From: Chloroflexota bacterium
GTDB taxonomy: Bacteria > Chloroflexota > Anaerolineae > UBA1429
Assembly (NCBI GenBank): GCA_012841405.1
Contig: DUUT01000005.1
Coordinates: forward strand, 1 to 37,060
Reading direction: 5' to 3'
DNA length: 37,060 bases
In this document: in pieces, positions 15,029-23,234 of the stretch
Position numbering within the stretch: position 1 is the first letter of the stretch
Layout: each line of letters opens with the position of its first letter
Made by a program: the position numbers and the translations under genes
The notes under the pieces: generated by a model
What the model was told of the DNA's origin: nothing
What the model saw: only the letters and a program-made list of their open reading frames with translations
Databases searched by the model: none

Positions 15029-15595
15029 ATGAACCGAGATTCGCGCCAAGTCACCAACGTGATCATGGGCATCGTGTTGGTAGGGCTTGGGCTGCTCTTT
15101 CTCCTGGCCCAGTTCTTGCGCATCAACCCGTGGACGTTGGGTTGGCCCTTCTTTGTCATCATCCCCGGCCTCATGTTCTTTGCGGGGATGGTCGCCTCGG
15201 GCAAGGGCAGAGAGGGAGGACTAGCCATACCGGGCAGCATCATAACCACTGTCGGCCTCATCCTGCTCTACCAGAACCTCTTGAACGCCTGGTCTACCTG
15301 GGCCTACGTCTGGGCATTGATCTATCCCACGTCCATCGGCATCGGGCGGATCATCATGGGACTGTGGGAAGAGCGGCCTCGTGAGGTGCGCGAGGGGCGC
15401 CAGATGGTGGTCATCGGGCTCATCATCTTTGTGGCCGCGGCGGTATTCTTTGAGGTCATTATCGGCATCGGCGGTCGGGGGATGTCCAGCATCCTCTGGT
15501 CGCTGATTCTCATCGGCATCGGTATTTATCTTCTCATCCGTCGCGGCTTTGCGCCCCCCGCACGCGACGAGACGCCACGCGGACGAGAGGATTAG
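15029..15595 (+). CDS. Six-helix membrane protein, DUF5668/LiaF-TM-like
   Basis: A 188-aa inner-membrane protein with six predicted helices at about 11-29, 38-56, 68-84, 92-112, 125-145 and 153-171. The repeated pattern (GIVLVGLGLLFLL, WPFFVIIPGLMFF, SLILIGIGIYLLIRR) is that of DUF5668 and LiaF transmembrane modules, which occur near envelope-stress and PH-domain membrane proteins. No catalytic residue is apparent. The function is unknown. ATG 15029 is chosen because GGAGGAG (15018-15024) precedes it and the first helix follows within 11 residues. The upstream open frame to 14783 crosses the promoter of the opposite gene. It ends in a strong hairpin. Confidence 0.85.
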   Translation: MNRDSRQVTNVIMGIVLVGLGLLFLLAQFLRINPWTLGWPFFVIIPGLMFFAGMVASGKGREGGLAIPGSIITTVGLILLYQNLLNAWSTWAYVWALIYPTSIGIGRIIMGLWEERPREVREGRQMVVIGLIIFVAAAVFFEVIIGIGGRGMSSILWSLILIGIGIYLLIRRGFAPPARDETPRGRED

Positions 15596-15621
15596 GGCGC
15601 GGGCAGGCTCCAGATCACAGA

Positions 15622-15661
15622 GAACCGGCGCGAGAGCAATCAGCCGCTCTCGTGCCGGTTC
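15622..15661. terminator. Bidirectional terminator hairpin
   Basis: A 16-bp stem (15622-15637 with 15646-15661, one G-T wobble) and an 8-nt loop lie between the convergent membrane-protein and aldo/keto-reductase genes. The stem is long and GC-rich, without a clear T-run. Confidence 0.75.
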
Positions 15662-15696
15662 CCCCGGTATCCCAGTGCGTGCCGCCCTTGGCCGCG

Positions 15697-16731
15697 CTAC
15701 GCTGGCCGGTAGTTGGCCCGCTGCTCGGCGTACAGCGCCATGTTTGCGCGCATGATGGAGCGGATCGGCAGCCGGTAGGGGCACCGCGACTCGCACGCGC
15801 CACAATCCTCACAGTCCTCCGCCTGGGCCACCACCTCACCCATCATGCCAAAGAAGCGCTCCGGCGGAAAGCGCTTGAGAAAGCTCTTGAGGTTCATGAG
15901 GGTCGAGATGGGAATCTCCTGCGGACACGGCTGACAGTAGTCACAACGCCGGCAGAACTCGGTGCCGAGCTCGTCGGCCAGCCGCTGCATCTCGGCGCGC
16001 TCGCTATCGGTCAAGCCCTCGGCGCTCTCCATGATGGCCACGATCTCTTCCATCTCGGCCGCGTTCTCAATCCCCGGAATCGGCACGAGGTCGGGGTACT
16101 GACGCAGCCACTTGAAGGCGATGGTGGCGTTCTCCAGCATCCCCCCGGCCATCGGCTTCATGGCAATGAACCCGACATCGTGCTGACGACAGGTGGGGAT
16201 CAGGCGCTCCAACGGCTCTTGCGTGACGAAATTGAGCGGAAACATCATCGTCTCAAAGAGCCCCGATGCGGCCATCATGATGGCGAGCTCGAGCGAGTGC
16301 GACGTCACGCCGATGTGCTTGATCTTGCCCGCCGCCTGCGCCTCGCGCGCGACCTCCAAGGCACCGCCAGGGCCGACGATCTCGTCGAACTGCTCCTGGG
16401 TGCTGACGTTGTGGAACTGGTAGAGATCGATCACATCCACACCGAGCCGTTCCAGGCTCAGCGCGAGGTGCTGGCCAAAGGTAGCGCCGTCACGCGCCGG
16501 GCTCTTGCTCGCCAGGATCAGCCCCTCACGCCGCCCTCGGATCGCCCTACCGATGCGCTCCTCGCTGGTGCCGTACCCATGCGCCGTGTCGATAAAGGTG
16601 ATGCCCAGATCGAGACAGCGCTTCACCGCCTCAACGGCCGCCTCATCGGTGAGCCTCTGGATGGGGATACCCCCAAAGCCAACCTCCGAGACCATCAGTT
16701 CCGTCTTGCCTAGTCGAACCCTTCGCATCAT
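15697..16731 (-). CDS. Aldo/keto reductase with two C-terminal [4Fe-4S] motifs
   Basis: A 344-aa cytoplasmic oxidoreductase. The aldo/keto reductase barrel (about 1-245) carries the tetrad D48, Y53, K76 and H107 (FIDTAHGYG, ASKSP, YQFHNV). The C-terminal tail adds two cysteine clusters: C260/C263/C266/C269 (CRRCDYCQPCP) and C307/C310/C313/C317 (CEDCGACESRCP), typical of iron-sulfur sites. This architecture is known as a predicted oxidoreductase family of aldo/keto reductases; the substrate is unknown. Two adjacent ATGs (16731, 16728) share a GGGAG site, so the start may be 3 nt shorter. It follows the PilZ gene on the same strand after about 197 nt. In that gap I see only a weak 6-bp hairpin (16861-16877) and no convincing promoter. 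Confidence 0.92.
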   Translation of the reverse strand: MMRRVRLGKTELMVSEVGFGGIPIQRLTDEAAVEAVKRCLDLGITFIDTAHGYGTSEERIGRAIRGRREGLILASKSPARDGATFGQHLALSLERLGVDVIDLYQFHNVSTQEQFDEIVGPGGALEVAREAQAAGKIKHIGVTSHSLELAIMMAASGLFETMMFPLNFVTQEPLERLIPTCRQHDVGFIAMKPMAGGMLENATIAFKWLRQYPDLVPIPGIENAAEMEEIVAIMESAEGLTDSERAEMQRLADELGTEFCRRCDYCQPCPQEIPISTLMNLKSFLKRFPPERFFGMMGEVVAQAEDCEDCGACESRCPYRLPIRSIMRANMALYAEQRANYRPA

Positions 16732-16928
16732 CTTGCTCCCTCTGTAACGATGACGGATTCACGAGCCTTGGAGCACCTTTGCGTGCACGGCGCCGATCCT
16801 GGGCGGGGCACAACCGCCGTAGCGGGGGGCACCGTCCATAGGACGCACCATCACACCGCAGGAGAAAACGCTTCTCCCGCGCATCCACCACCACAGCGGA
16901 TCGGCCTAGAATGGGGGATGACCAGTGC

Positions 16929-17273
16929 TTACCGGGGGCGAACCGCCGAGCGGCTCAGGAGACGCAGCTGCTCTTGCACGATGCGAGAGTACGGGATGCC
17001 TACGGTCAGTTCCAGCGCTACGCGCCGCGGCTCGACCCGTACCACCCTTCCCTCGACATCGGCGCTCTCCTTGTCGTCGAACAGGATGACCGCTTGCACC
17101 GGCTGGCCGAGCTCGACGTCCTCGCGATGCGGATAGTTGAACCGCACCCCACCCTCCGACACGTCCACGACCTCAAAGCGCTTGCCCCACACGTCGACCT
17201 GCGGTCGACGCATGATGGGGTAACGGATACGATAGTGGCGACGTCGCTCCTTCCCGTCGTAGGCTGGCGCCAT
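16929..17273 (-). CDS. PilZ domain protein (c-di-GMP receptor type)
   Basis: A 114-aa protein that is a single PilZ domain. It has the N-terminal arginine motif RRRHYRIRYP (RxxxR) and the downstream DVSEGGVRF, matching (D/N)xSxxG. Both are the c-di-GMP contact motifs, so binding is likely. There is no output domain; it would act by contacting a partner, such as a glycosyltransferase or motility protein. The GT4 gene lies directly upstream on the same strand, but its stop at 17410 and the PilZ promoter separate them. ATG 17273 has GGGAGG 9 nt upstream. A promoter with tandem repeats lies at 17330-17358. Confidence 0.88.
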   Translation of the reverse strand: MAPAYDGKERRRHYRIRYPIMRRPQVDVWGKRFEVVDVSEGGVRFNYPHREDVELGQPVQAVILFDDKESADVEGRVVRVEPRRVALELTVGIPYSRIVQEQLRLLSRSAVRPR

Positions 17274-17329
17274 AGTGCAGTACCTCCCGGAGTGTACGGA
17301 CGGTCATCCGCACGAACAGAACGGGGAAC

Positions 17330-17358
17330 ATGGTACCGATGGTACCGTGGGACGTCAA
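17330..17358 (-). promoter_or_regulatory. PilZ gene promoter overlapping tandem GGTACC repeats
   Basis: On the minus strand TTGACG (17358-17353), 17 nt, TACCAT (17335-17330). The -10 and spacer hold two head-to-tail copies of ATGGTACCG (plus strand 17330-17338 and 17339-17347), each with the palindrome GGTACC. The repeat could be an operator that blocks the polymerase site. The repressor is unknown. Confidence 0.62.
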
Positions 17359-17409
17359 GCGGGCCGCTGACTACCGGGCACTCTCCCCCGGCCCCCGTCG
17401 GTGCCTGCG

Positions 17410-18543
17410 CTAGGCCATCCCCTCGGCGATGACGCGCTCATAGAGCGCCAGCGTCTCCCGCGCCGTGCGCTCCCAGGAAAAGCCCGACGCCCGGGCGATG
17501 CCACGCCGCGCCATGTCCGCGCGCAGATCGGGATCGGTCGCCACAGCACGCAGCGTCGCTGCCATCGCCTCGGTATCCTCTGGGTCAAAGTAGAGCGCCG
17601 CATCACCGCCCACCTCCGGCAGGCTCGAGGTGGCGCTGGCACACACCGGCGAGCCGCTCGCCATCGCCTCGAGGACGGGCAGGCCAAAGCCCTCATAGAG
17701 GGAGGGCTGTGCCGTGACGATCGCCCCCGCGTACACGGCGGGCAGGTCCTCGTCGGGCACGAACCCTGGGCGGATCACCCGCTCGCGCCAGGGCGATTCC
17801 TCCACATGGTGCAGGAACTCCTCGTACAGCCACCCCAGCCCGCCCACGAGCACCAGGCCGTCGATCAGGTCCTCCTCCATGAGGCGGCCGCAGGCATCCA
17901 CGAGGCGGGAGAGGTTCTTGCGGGGCTCGATGGTACCCACCGCCAACACGTAGCGAGGCGGCAGACCGTAGCGCTCCTTTACGCGCTCCACGCTCTCGGT
18001 GGGCTGCGGGCGAAAGCGCGGATCTGCCGCCTCGGGGATGACGATGATGCGTGCCGGATCGAGGCCATACAGCGCTACCAGGTCGCACTTGGTGGCCTCC
18101 GAGACGGCAATGATGGCCGAGGCACGTCGGCAGAACATGGGCATGGTGGCACCGAGATAGGCCCGGTTCAGCAGCTTGTGGTGCTGAGGAAGGCGCTCAA
18201 AGATGAGGTCGTGCACCGTCAGCACGGTGGGGATGCCGCGCAGTGGGGGGAGGAGATGCTCCGTCGCGTGGAACAGCGTCGCCCCTGGCACGAGGCCGTT
18301 CATCGGCTGGCGCAGCCACTGGCCCATGGCCACCAGCGAACGCCACGGTTTGTAGCCCCAGCGCACTCCAGACGTGGGCCACTCCTCAAAACCGGGCAAC
18401 GGCCCTCGCCGCCCGAGGCTGTTATGGAACAGCCGCAATCGGTCACCCAGCAGCGGGCAGAGACCGCGCACCAGGTTCTCGGCATAGCGTTTGAGCCCGG
18501 CCTTGCCATGGACGGCGCTCGACACGTCGACATAGATGCTCAC
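17410..18543 (-). CDS. GT4-family glycosyltransferase
   Basis: A 377-aa GT-B fold glycosyltransferase that moves a sugar from a nucleotide donor to a glycan or lipid acceptor. The N-terminal half binds the acceptor (GKAGLKRYAENLVRGL, LTVHDL). The C-terminal half has the donor motifs VGTIEPRKNL (202-211) and the E-x7-E pair E284/E292 in SLYEGFGLPVLEAM. This matches mannosyl/rhamnosyltransferases of surface polysaccharide synthesis; donor and acceptor are not known. No membrane helix is seen. GTG 18543 is chosen. GGAGGAG lies 6 nt upstream, while the ATG at 18564 is part of the TATAAT -10 box and would lie upstream of the RNA start. Confidence 0.9.
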   Translation of the reverse strand: MSIYVDVSSAVHGKAGLKRYAENLVRGLCPLLGDRLRLFHNSLGRRGPLPGFEEWPTSGVRWGYKPWRSLVAMGQWLRQPMNGLVPGATLFHATEHLLPPLRGIPTVLTVHDLIFERLPQHHKLLNRAYLGATMPMFCRRASAIIAVSEATKCDLVALYGLDPARIIVIPEAADPRFRPQPTESVERVKERYGLPPRYVLAVGTIEPRKNLSRLVDACGRLMEEDLIDGLVLVGGLGWLYEEFLHHVEESPWRERVIRPGFVPDEDLPAVYAGAIVTAQPSLYEGFGLPVLEAMASGSPVCASATSSLPEVGGDAALYFDPEDTEAMAATLRAVATDPDLRADMARRGIARASGFSWERTARETLALYERVIAEGMA

Positions 18544-18562
18544 GCGTTGCTCCTCCGCCGCC

Positions 18563-18591
18563 ATTATACCGGCGCGGCTCCGACGGACCAA
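18563..18591 (-). promoter_or_regulatory. Promoter of the GT4 gene with very short leader
   Basis: On the minus strand TTGGTC (18591-18586), 17 nt, TATAAT (18568-18563). The RNA should start near 18556, only about 13 nt before GTG 18543. The ribosome binding site GGAGGAG (18556-18550) would then lie at the very 5' end of the message. Confidence 0.82.
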
Positions 18592-18705
18592 GCGCCGGAC
18601 AAAGGGCGTTCATCTGCGCTGACGCGCACTCCTCGGGGTACGTGAGGGGCAGCAAAAGCCACTGCACCGGGCGCCGTGCACGAGTGCGCCCGCGTTCGGT
18701 TAACC

Positions 18706-18734
18706 TTGTATGTGTGCACCATTGCGGGTAGAAT
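18706..18734 (+). promoter_or_regulatory. Promoter of the cNMP-PH gene
   Basis: TTGTAT (18706-18711), 17 nt, TAGAAT (18729-18734). The RNA start near 18741 excludes the upstream in-frame ATG at 18710 and supports ATG 18773. Confidence 0.75.
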
Positions 18735-18772
18735 GGCGCTCGCTTACCACCGTCTGTATCCAAGGGACACCT

Positions 18773-20515
18773 ATGGACCTCATCGAACTTCTCAGACGCG
18801 TGCCCCTGTTCCAGAACCTCTCAGAGTACCACCTGCACCTGGTGGCCGATGTCGCCATCGAGCACCGTGTACCTGCGGGGACGCGTCTGACACGTCAGGC
18901 CGATTTCGGCGGCGCTCTCTTTGTGATCGCCGACGGCGAGGCGACCATCCACCGCGTTGACGAGCGCGGTATGCAGCGCCCCGTCGGTATGGTGCGCCCG
19001 GGCGAGTGGTTCGGCGTCACCTCTCTCTTTCTCCGCGAGCCCCGCGACGCGTCCCTCACCGCCGTGACGCCCATGCGCCTGTGGACCATCCCCCGGCCCG
19101 CCTTTGAGGATCTCCTCGAGCGGCATCCAGACCTCGACGCCGATCTGTGGATCCCCGCCGAGATTCTCGATCGCCTCGAGGCCCCTCGCTTTGCCTGGAT
19201 GGAGCCGGGAGAGGTGGTGCTCTTTGTCTCACGACGCCACTGGCTGGGCTTGGCGCTGGGCCTCGTGCGCGGCGTGCTGGCGGGCCTGGTGATCCAGGTG
19301 ATCGTCGCAGCCCTCGATGCCCTCACGCCGATGGCGGTGAGCGTCCCCCTCTGGAGCGCCGTGGCGGTGCTCATCGCCGCCGCCCTCAGTGTCTGGCGCT
19401 GGGTCGATTGGACGAACGACTATATCGCCGTCACCACGTGGCGCGTCACCCACCACGAGCGGGTGGCCTTTATCTACGAGTCGCGCAGCGAGGCGCCCCT
19501 CGACCGCATCCAGAACATCCACGTCGAGCGCGGCTTCTGGGGTTCGCTGCTGGCGTACGGCACGGTCACCATCGAGACCGCCTCCGCCGTCGGCAGCCTC
19601 CGTTTCGATCGGCTGCCCCACCCTGAGGAGCTCCGCGAGATCATCTTTGCCCAGCTCTCGCGCGTGCGTGCCACCCGCCAGGCCGCCGAGCGCCACCTCA
19701 TCCGCGACGAGCTCTTGTCGCGCCTCCACGAGGAACTCGATCGGCCAGCGCCGCAGGATGATCCCTCGACGGCACAACCCATCGATTATGTCGAGACCCC
19801 CCTCTCCCAGGAGGTTGTCCCGGGAAGGCTCACCCGCCTGTTGGCGTGGCTTTCGGCGAGCGGCATCGTGCCACAGGTGCGCGTGGTCACCGACGACGCC
19901 GTGTCCTGGCGCCAGCACTGGATCTTTTTGCTCGTGAGCACGACTGCGCCAGGAGCGCTCAGCCTCGCGCTGGCCATCACGGCGCTCCTCGGGTTCTGGG
20001 GATGGTCCGGCGGGGTGATGGCCCTCCTCCCGGGGTACCCCTTCGTGGCGCTCTTTTTGCTGGTAGTGTGCTTGGGCTGGTTGTGGTGGCAAACCGACGA
20101 CTGGGCCAACGACGTCTATACCGTCACCGCCGAGCGCATCATCGATGTCAAGAAGCGCCCCCTGTTCTTCTCCGAGCAGCGCCGGGAGGCCAGCCTGGGC
20201 ATGATCCAGAACGTGCGGTTTAGCATGCCCTCCTTCTGGGCGGCGATGCTGAACTATGGCGACGTGTTCGTGCAGACGGCGGGCGCCGGCGAGTTCACCT
20301 TCCACCGCGTCCCCAATCCGAGGGAGGTGCAGGCCGAGATATTCCGTCGCATCGAAGCCTTCCGCGAGGCGCAACGCCAGCGCGAGGCCTCACGCCGCCG
20401 ATCCGAGTTGTCCGAATGGTTCTCGCTGTACGACGAGCTGCGCGAGCAGGACACCCCTCCCCCTGGGCACGAGAGCAGCCCAGCGAGCGAGGGAGGGCGC
20501 GGTACCAGGAGCTAA
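18773..20515 (+). CDS. Membrane protein: cNMP-binding-like domain plus two TM-PH modules
   Basis: A 580-aa protein. Residues 1-130 form a cyclic-nucleotide-binding-type barrel (FVIADGEATIH, RPGEWFGVTSL, PRDASLTA). The usual FGE glutamate is Val82, so nucleotide binding is uncertain. Next come two copies of a module with a beta hairpin, two membrane helices and a bPH2/YdbT-type PH domain: helices at about 157-180 and 188-208 with PH 215-300, then helices at about 382-408 and 416-438 with PH 445-530. The PH copies share WxNDxYxVTxxR, IQNxxxxxxFWxxxLxYGxVxxxTA and FxRxPxPxE. A charged tail follows (530-580). It probably senses or organises membrane lipids. ATG 18773 has AAGGGA 5 nt upstream and a promoter 40 nt ahead. 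The next gene starts 9 nt downstream, so the two form an operon. Confidence 0.85.
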   Translation: MDLIELLRRVPLFQNLSEYHLHLVADVAIEHRVPAGTRLTRQADFGGALFVIADGEATIHRVDERGMQRPVGMVRPGEWFGVTSLFLREPRDASLTAVTPMRLWTIPRPAFEDLLERHPDLDADLWIPAEILDRLEAPRFAWMEPGEVVLFVSRRHWLGLALGLVRGVLAGLVIQVIVAALDALTPMAVSVPLWSAVAVLIAAALSVWRWVDWTNDYIAVTTWRVTHHERVAFIYESRSEAPLDRIQNIHVERGFWGSLLAYGTVTIETASAVGSLRFDRLPHPEELREIIFAQLSRVRATRQAAERHLIRDELLSRLHEELDRPAPQDDPSTAQPIDYVETPLSQEVVPGRLTRLLAWLSASGIVPQVRVVTDDAVSWRQHWIFLLVSTTAPGALSLALAITALLGFWGWSGGVMALLPGYPFVALFLLVVCLGWLWWQTDDWANDVYTVTAERIIDVKKRPLFFSEQRREASLGMIQNVRFSMPSFWAAMLNYGDVFVQTAGAGEFTFHRVPNPREVQAEIFRRIEAFREAQRQREASRRRSELSEWFSLYDELREQDTPPPGHESSPASEGGRGTRS

Positions 20516-20524
20516 GGAGTCAGC

Positions 20525-21643
20525 ATGGACATCTATGACCGTCTGGGCGTTCGCAAGGTGATCAACGCGTGGGGCACCATCACCATCGTGGGGGGCTCGC
20601 TCATGCCGCCTGAGGCGTTTCAGGCCATGGCCGAGGCGGGACGCTCGTACGTTGACCTCCATGAGCTCAACGAGAAGGCGGGGCAGTACATAGCCCGTCT
20701 CCTCGGCGTGGAGGCCGCCCACATCAGCTCGGGAGCGGCCGGTGGCATGGTGCTGGCCGCAGCCGCCTGCCTGACGGGCACCGATATGGAGCGCATCTGC
20801 GCCCTCCCCGACACGGGTGACGGCGCCAACGAGATCATTGTCCAGCGCAGCAAGGGCCACAGCTATGTCTATCAGGCCATGCGGTACACGGGCGCCCGCC
20901 TCGTGCCCGTCGGATGCCCGCAGCAGATGACACTCGAGGATATCGAGGGTGGGCTGTCGGACAAGACAGCGGCGATCATGCTGTACCTCGACATCCACCG
21001 CCAACCGTCCATCCGTGAGGTTGCGCCCATCGCGCGGCGCGCTGGCGTCCCCATCATCGTGGATGCCGCGGCCGAGCTCCCGCCGCGCAGCAACTTTTGC
21101 CAGCCCCTGGCGGATGGCGCCGATCTGGTCGTCTTTAGTGGCGGCAAGGGTATTCGCGGCCCCCAGGCGACGGGCTTGATCTTGGGGCGCAGCGACCTCA
21201 TCGAGGCCTGTCGGCTGAACGCCAGCCCCTACAGCGCCATCGGCCGCCCCATGAAGGTGGGGAAGGAAGACATTGCCGCCCTCGTCGCCGCCCTCGAGGT
21301 GTTTGTCTCCCGCGATGAAGCCGAAGAGACGGCTGAGTACAAACGGCGTGCCGATCAGATCGTGGCCATGCTCGATGGCGTGCCCGGAATCTGCGCCCGT
21401 ACCCTCGTGGACGACCCCCGGGCGCGCCCCGTGGTGCCGCGCGTATACGTCGACCTGGCGGCGGACTTTTCGTGGACCGGGCGCCAGGTGAGAGAGGCGC
21501 TGCTGGCGGGCGACCCGCCCATCGCCATCGGTGAGACGGAAAGCGGCGTGTCGGTGGCGGTGCTCCTGCTGGACGACGAGCAGCAGGTGCGTACCGTGGG
21601 GGCTCGGCTGCGCGAGGTCTTGCTCTCGGCGCAGGCACAATGA
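20525..21643 (+). CDS. PLP-dependent enzyme of the DgaE/SelA-like family
   Basis: A 372-aa fold-type I PLP enzyme related to D-glucosaminate-6-phosphate ammonia-lyase (DgaE) and SelA-like proteins. It begins with YDRLGVRKVINAWGT, has VDLHELNEKAG, the glycine-rich ISSGAAGGM, D180 in IIVDAAAELPP (pyridine nitrogen contact) and the Schiff-base K208 in FSGGKGIRGPQ. Members of this group act on amino-sugar acids or beta-hydroxy/amino acids; selenocysteine synthesis is unlikely because no sel genes are seen here. The ATG at 20525 follows AAGGAG, which overlaps the TAA stop of the preceding cNMP-PH gene. Translational coupling is likely, though no biochemical link between the two proteins is known to me. 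Confidence 0.85.
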   Translation: MDIYDRLGVRKVINAWGTITIVGGSLMPPEAFQAMAEAGRSYVDLHELNEKAGQYIARLLGVEAAHISSGAAGGMVLAAAACLTGTDMERICALPDTGDGANEIIVQRSKGHSYVYQAMRYTGARLVPVGCPQQMTLEDIEGGLSDKTAAIMLYLDIHRQPSIREVAPIARRAGVPIIVDAAAELPPRSNFCQPLADGADLVVFSGGKGIRGPQATGLILGRSDLIEACRLNASPYSAIGRPMKVGKEDIAALVAALEVFVSRDEAEETAEYKRRADQIVAMLDGVPGICARTLVDDPRARPVVPRVYVDLAADFSWTGRQVREALLAGDPPIAIGETESGVSVAVLLLDDEQQVRTVGARLREVLLSAQAQ

Positions 21644-21691
21644 GGTGCATCGCCTGAGGGGCTGCCATCCGCGGCACCGTCCCCCACCGCT

Positions 21692-22150
21692 CTACTCTGC
21701 CAACGGGGCCGTCGTTCGCGACAGGCGCACCCAGCGGTACACGCCGAGGATGTGCTCGTGCATGTAGCGCCCCTTGGAGGGGGCCAGGCGCAGTCCGCGA
21801 AACACGTCCGGGGGGACGTCATAGTAGCGGTAGGCGCCACCGCGCCGGAACACCACCTCGAGGACGCGAGCCTCCTCGTCGTAGCCAAAGAGGCGGATCA
21901 TGGTGGAATCCGCCTGGACCCACGCCATGCGCTCAGGTTCCGCCCCGGGGCGCTGGGGCGTCGGCATGGGCACGCCGGCATCGCGCGCCTGCTCCATAAA
22001 GCGCGTGGCCGCGCCGATGGAGAGCTCGGCCAGTTCGCCAGCGTCATTGACGACGGCAACCACTCCCTGCCCCTCGTATTCGGTCGCTTTGCGGCTGCGA
22101 GGCGCCAGGGACACGATCAGCGTATCACGATCGCGATCATAGCGCGTCAT
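21692..22150 (-). CDS. KTSC domain protein with DUF2283-like N-terminus
   Basis: A 152-aa cytoplasmic protein. Residues 1-55 resemble DUF2283 (YDRDRDTLIVSL, VVNDAGELAELSI). Residues 78-142 form a KTSC domain (STMIRLFGYDEEARVLEV, YRYYDVPPDVFRGL, SKGRYMHEHI). The function of both families is not established; KTSC domains have been linked to nucleic-acid-related proteins. ATG 22150 begins the DUF2283 part. The longer open frame to 22432 is an Arg-rich extension that contains the TATAAT box at 22269, so it is not used. The ribosome binding site is weak (AGGA, 13 nt). Confidence 0.8.
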   Translation of the reverse strand: MTRYDRDRDTLIVSLAPRSRKATEYEGQGVVAVVNDAGELAELSIGAATRFMEQARDAGVPMPTPQRPGAEPERMAWVQADSTMIRLFGYDEEARVLEVVFRRGGAYRYYDVPPDVFRGLRLAPSKGRYMHEHILGVYRWVRLSRTTAPLAE

Positions 22151-22523
22151 CGTCGCACCATATCCTATGGGAATGGGCCGGGAAGCGGGAGTGAGGCGAC
22201 TGGGGGCGCCGCACGGCGCCCGCGAGCGGGGTGACGAACGGGGAACCCGGCGGCTGTTCACTGTACCCATTATAGCCGGACGGGTGCGAGCCCGCCACCG
22301 TCGGCGGCCTCTGCTACGCCTCGTGCGAGGGCGTGCTTCAAAACGCGCCCGACGTAGAAACGATGTCGCCCCGAGCGTACGCGAGGGGCCGTGACGCCCA
22401 TCGACAAGGTTTCTCGCCACGCTCAGAACCACGCTGTGGCCCTTTTCAAAGCACTACCAAGGGCTCGAGGGCTCACTCCAGCCATGCGGGCGCATCGAGG
22501 GCCGACGGCCGGTGCGCCTAGCG
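22151..22523. other. Intergenic region between KTSC and DUF1232 genes
   Basis: 373 nt without a gene that I can support. It holds the KTSC promoter candidate at 22269-22297 and a GC-rich palindrome (GGGCGCC 22204-22210 with GGCGCCC 22215-22221) that would fall in the KTSC leader. I see no terminator for the upstream DUF1232 gene. Confidence 0.6.
22269..22297 (-). promoter_or_regulatory. Promoter candidate of the KTSC gene
   Basis: A perfect TATAAT on the minus strand (22274-22269), with a poor -35 (TGGCGG, 22297-22292) 17 nt upstream. The leader would be about 110 nt. Confidence 0.5.
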
Positions 22524-23054
22524 TCACTCCTCGGGATGAGCCGCCTCTGCCGGCAGCTCGCGCACCGTTGCCTTGGGGCGACCAAACCGGCGCGAGAGCC
22601 AGCCCGCCACGCGACGGTTCAGCACCTCGTCCGCCGTCGCCAGCACAAGCTCGATCTGGCGCAGGATATCGCCCCGGCCCTCCCAGTGCTCGCGCAGCAC
22701 GCTCTCGCCCGCACTGCCCATCAGACCAACGACGCGGCTCAGGATGAACGCGAGGGCCACGGTGTCGTCCGTCAGGCCAAAGGGCACGATGAAATCCGGG
22801 ACAAAGTCCAACGGAGAAATGACATAGGCGCTGGCGCCGAGGAGCTGCAGCTTGAGCCCCGAGCTCAGCCGCGGATCGCGTAGCAGACGGATCAGCAGGG
22901 TGAACATGTCGGGGAGCAGCAGGAGGTACTCCCGCACCGTCGGTTGCACGTGGTGGCGCTCCAGCCAGCGGGCCACCTTGCGCCGCAGCCGCGTATAGTA
23001 GCGTTCGGCGCGCTGGATTTCGATCTCAAGTTTGGGGCTCAACGCGTCGCTCAA
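22524..23054 (-). CDS. DUF1232 (YkvA-like) protein
   Basis: A 176-aa protein with a DUF1232 domain at about 60-125. The hallmark is the helical hairpin segment LGASAYVISPLDFVPDFI followed by GLTDDTVAL, a conserved PxDxxPD motif of unknown function. It may associate with the membrane. The N-terminus is basic and helical; the C-terminus (about 125-176) has no motif I know. The TTG start at 23054 is used because a purine-rich GAGGTGAG lies just upstream. The next candidate, TTG five codons in, is possible. It has its own -10 box at 23114-23119. Confidence 0.82.
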   Translation of the reverse strand: MSDALSPKLEIEIQRAERYYTRLRRKVARWLERHHVQPTVREYLLLLPDMFTLLIRLLRDPRLSSGLKLQLLGASAYVISPLDFVPDFIVPFGLTDDTVALAFILSRVVGLMGSAGESVLREHWEGRGDILRQIELVLATADEVLNRRVAGWLSRRFGRPKATVRELPAEAAHPEE

Positions 23055-23113
23055 AGCTCACCTCACTCTTTGGGTCGGCCTCGCGGCCGGGCATGGCGGC
23101 GTCGGTAGGCGCT

Positions 23114-23143
23114 ATTATAGAGCAACTCGCCGCCCCACGGGAA
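23114..23143 (-). promoter_or_regulatory. Promoter candidate of the DUF1232 gene
   Basis: TATAAT on the minus strand (23119-23114), with TTCCCG (23143-23138) 18 nt upstream. The RNA start is about 55 nt before TTG 23054. Confidence 0.5.
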
Positions 23144-23234
23144 ATGCGACCCGCGCGCACCCAGAGGTGGAGGAGCTTATCCCACGGAGGCAGAGCGCGT
23201 CGCATGGGCACACGGTGGCGCCCATAGGAGGGAG

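Noticed and set aside
16907-16912. TAGAAT on the plus strand as a further promoter
   Set aside because: There is no -35 at the right distance (TCCACC) and no plus-strand gene follows; it lies just past the PilZ stop.
20390-21640. Minus-strand open frame opposite the PLP enzyme
   Set aside because: Covers the coding region of a well-supported enzyme; no motif and no promoter found.
20525-21643. Selenocysteine synthase (selA)
   Set aside because: The sequence is closer to the DgaE-like group, and no selB, selD or tRNA-Sec is seen nearby.
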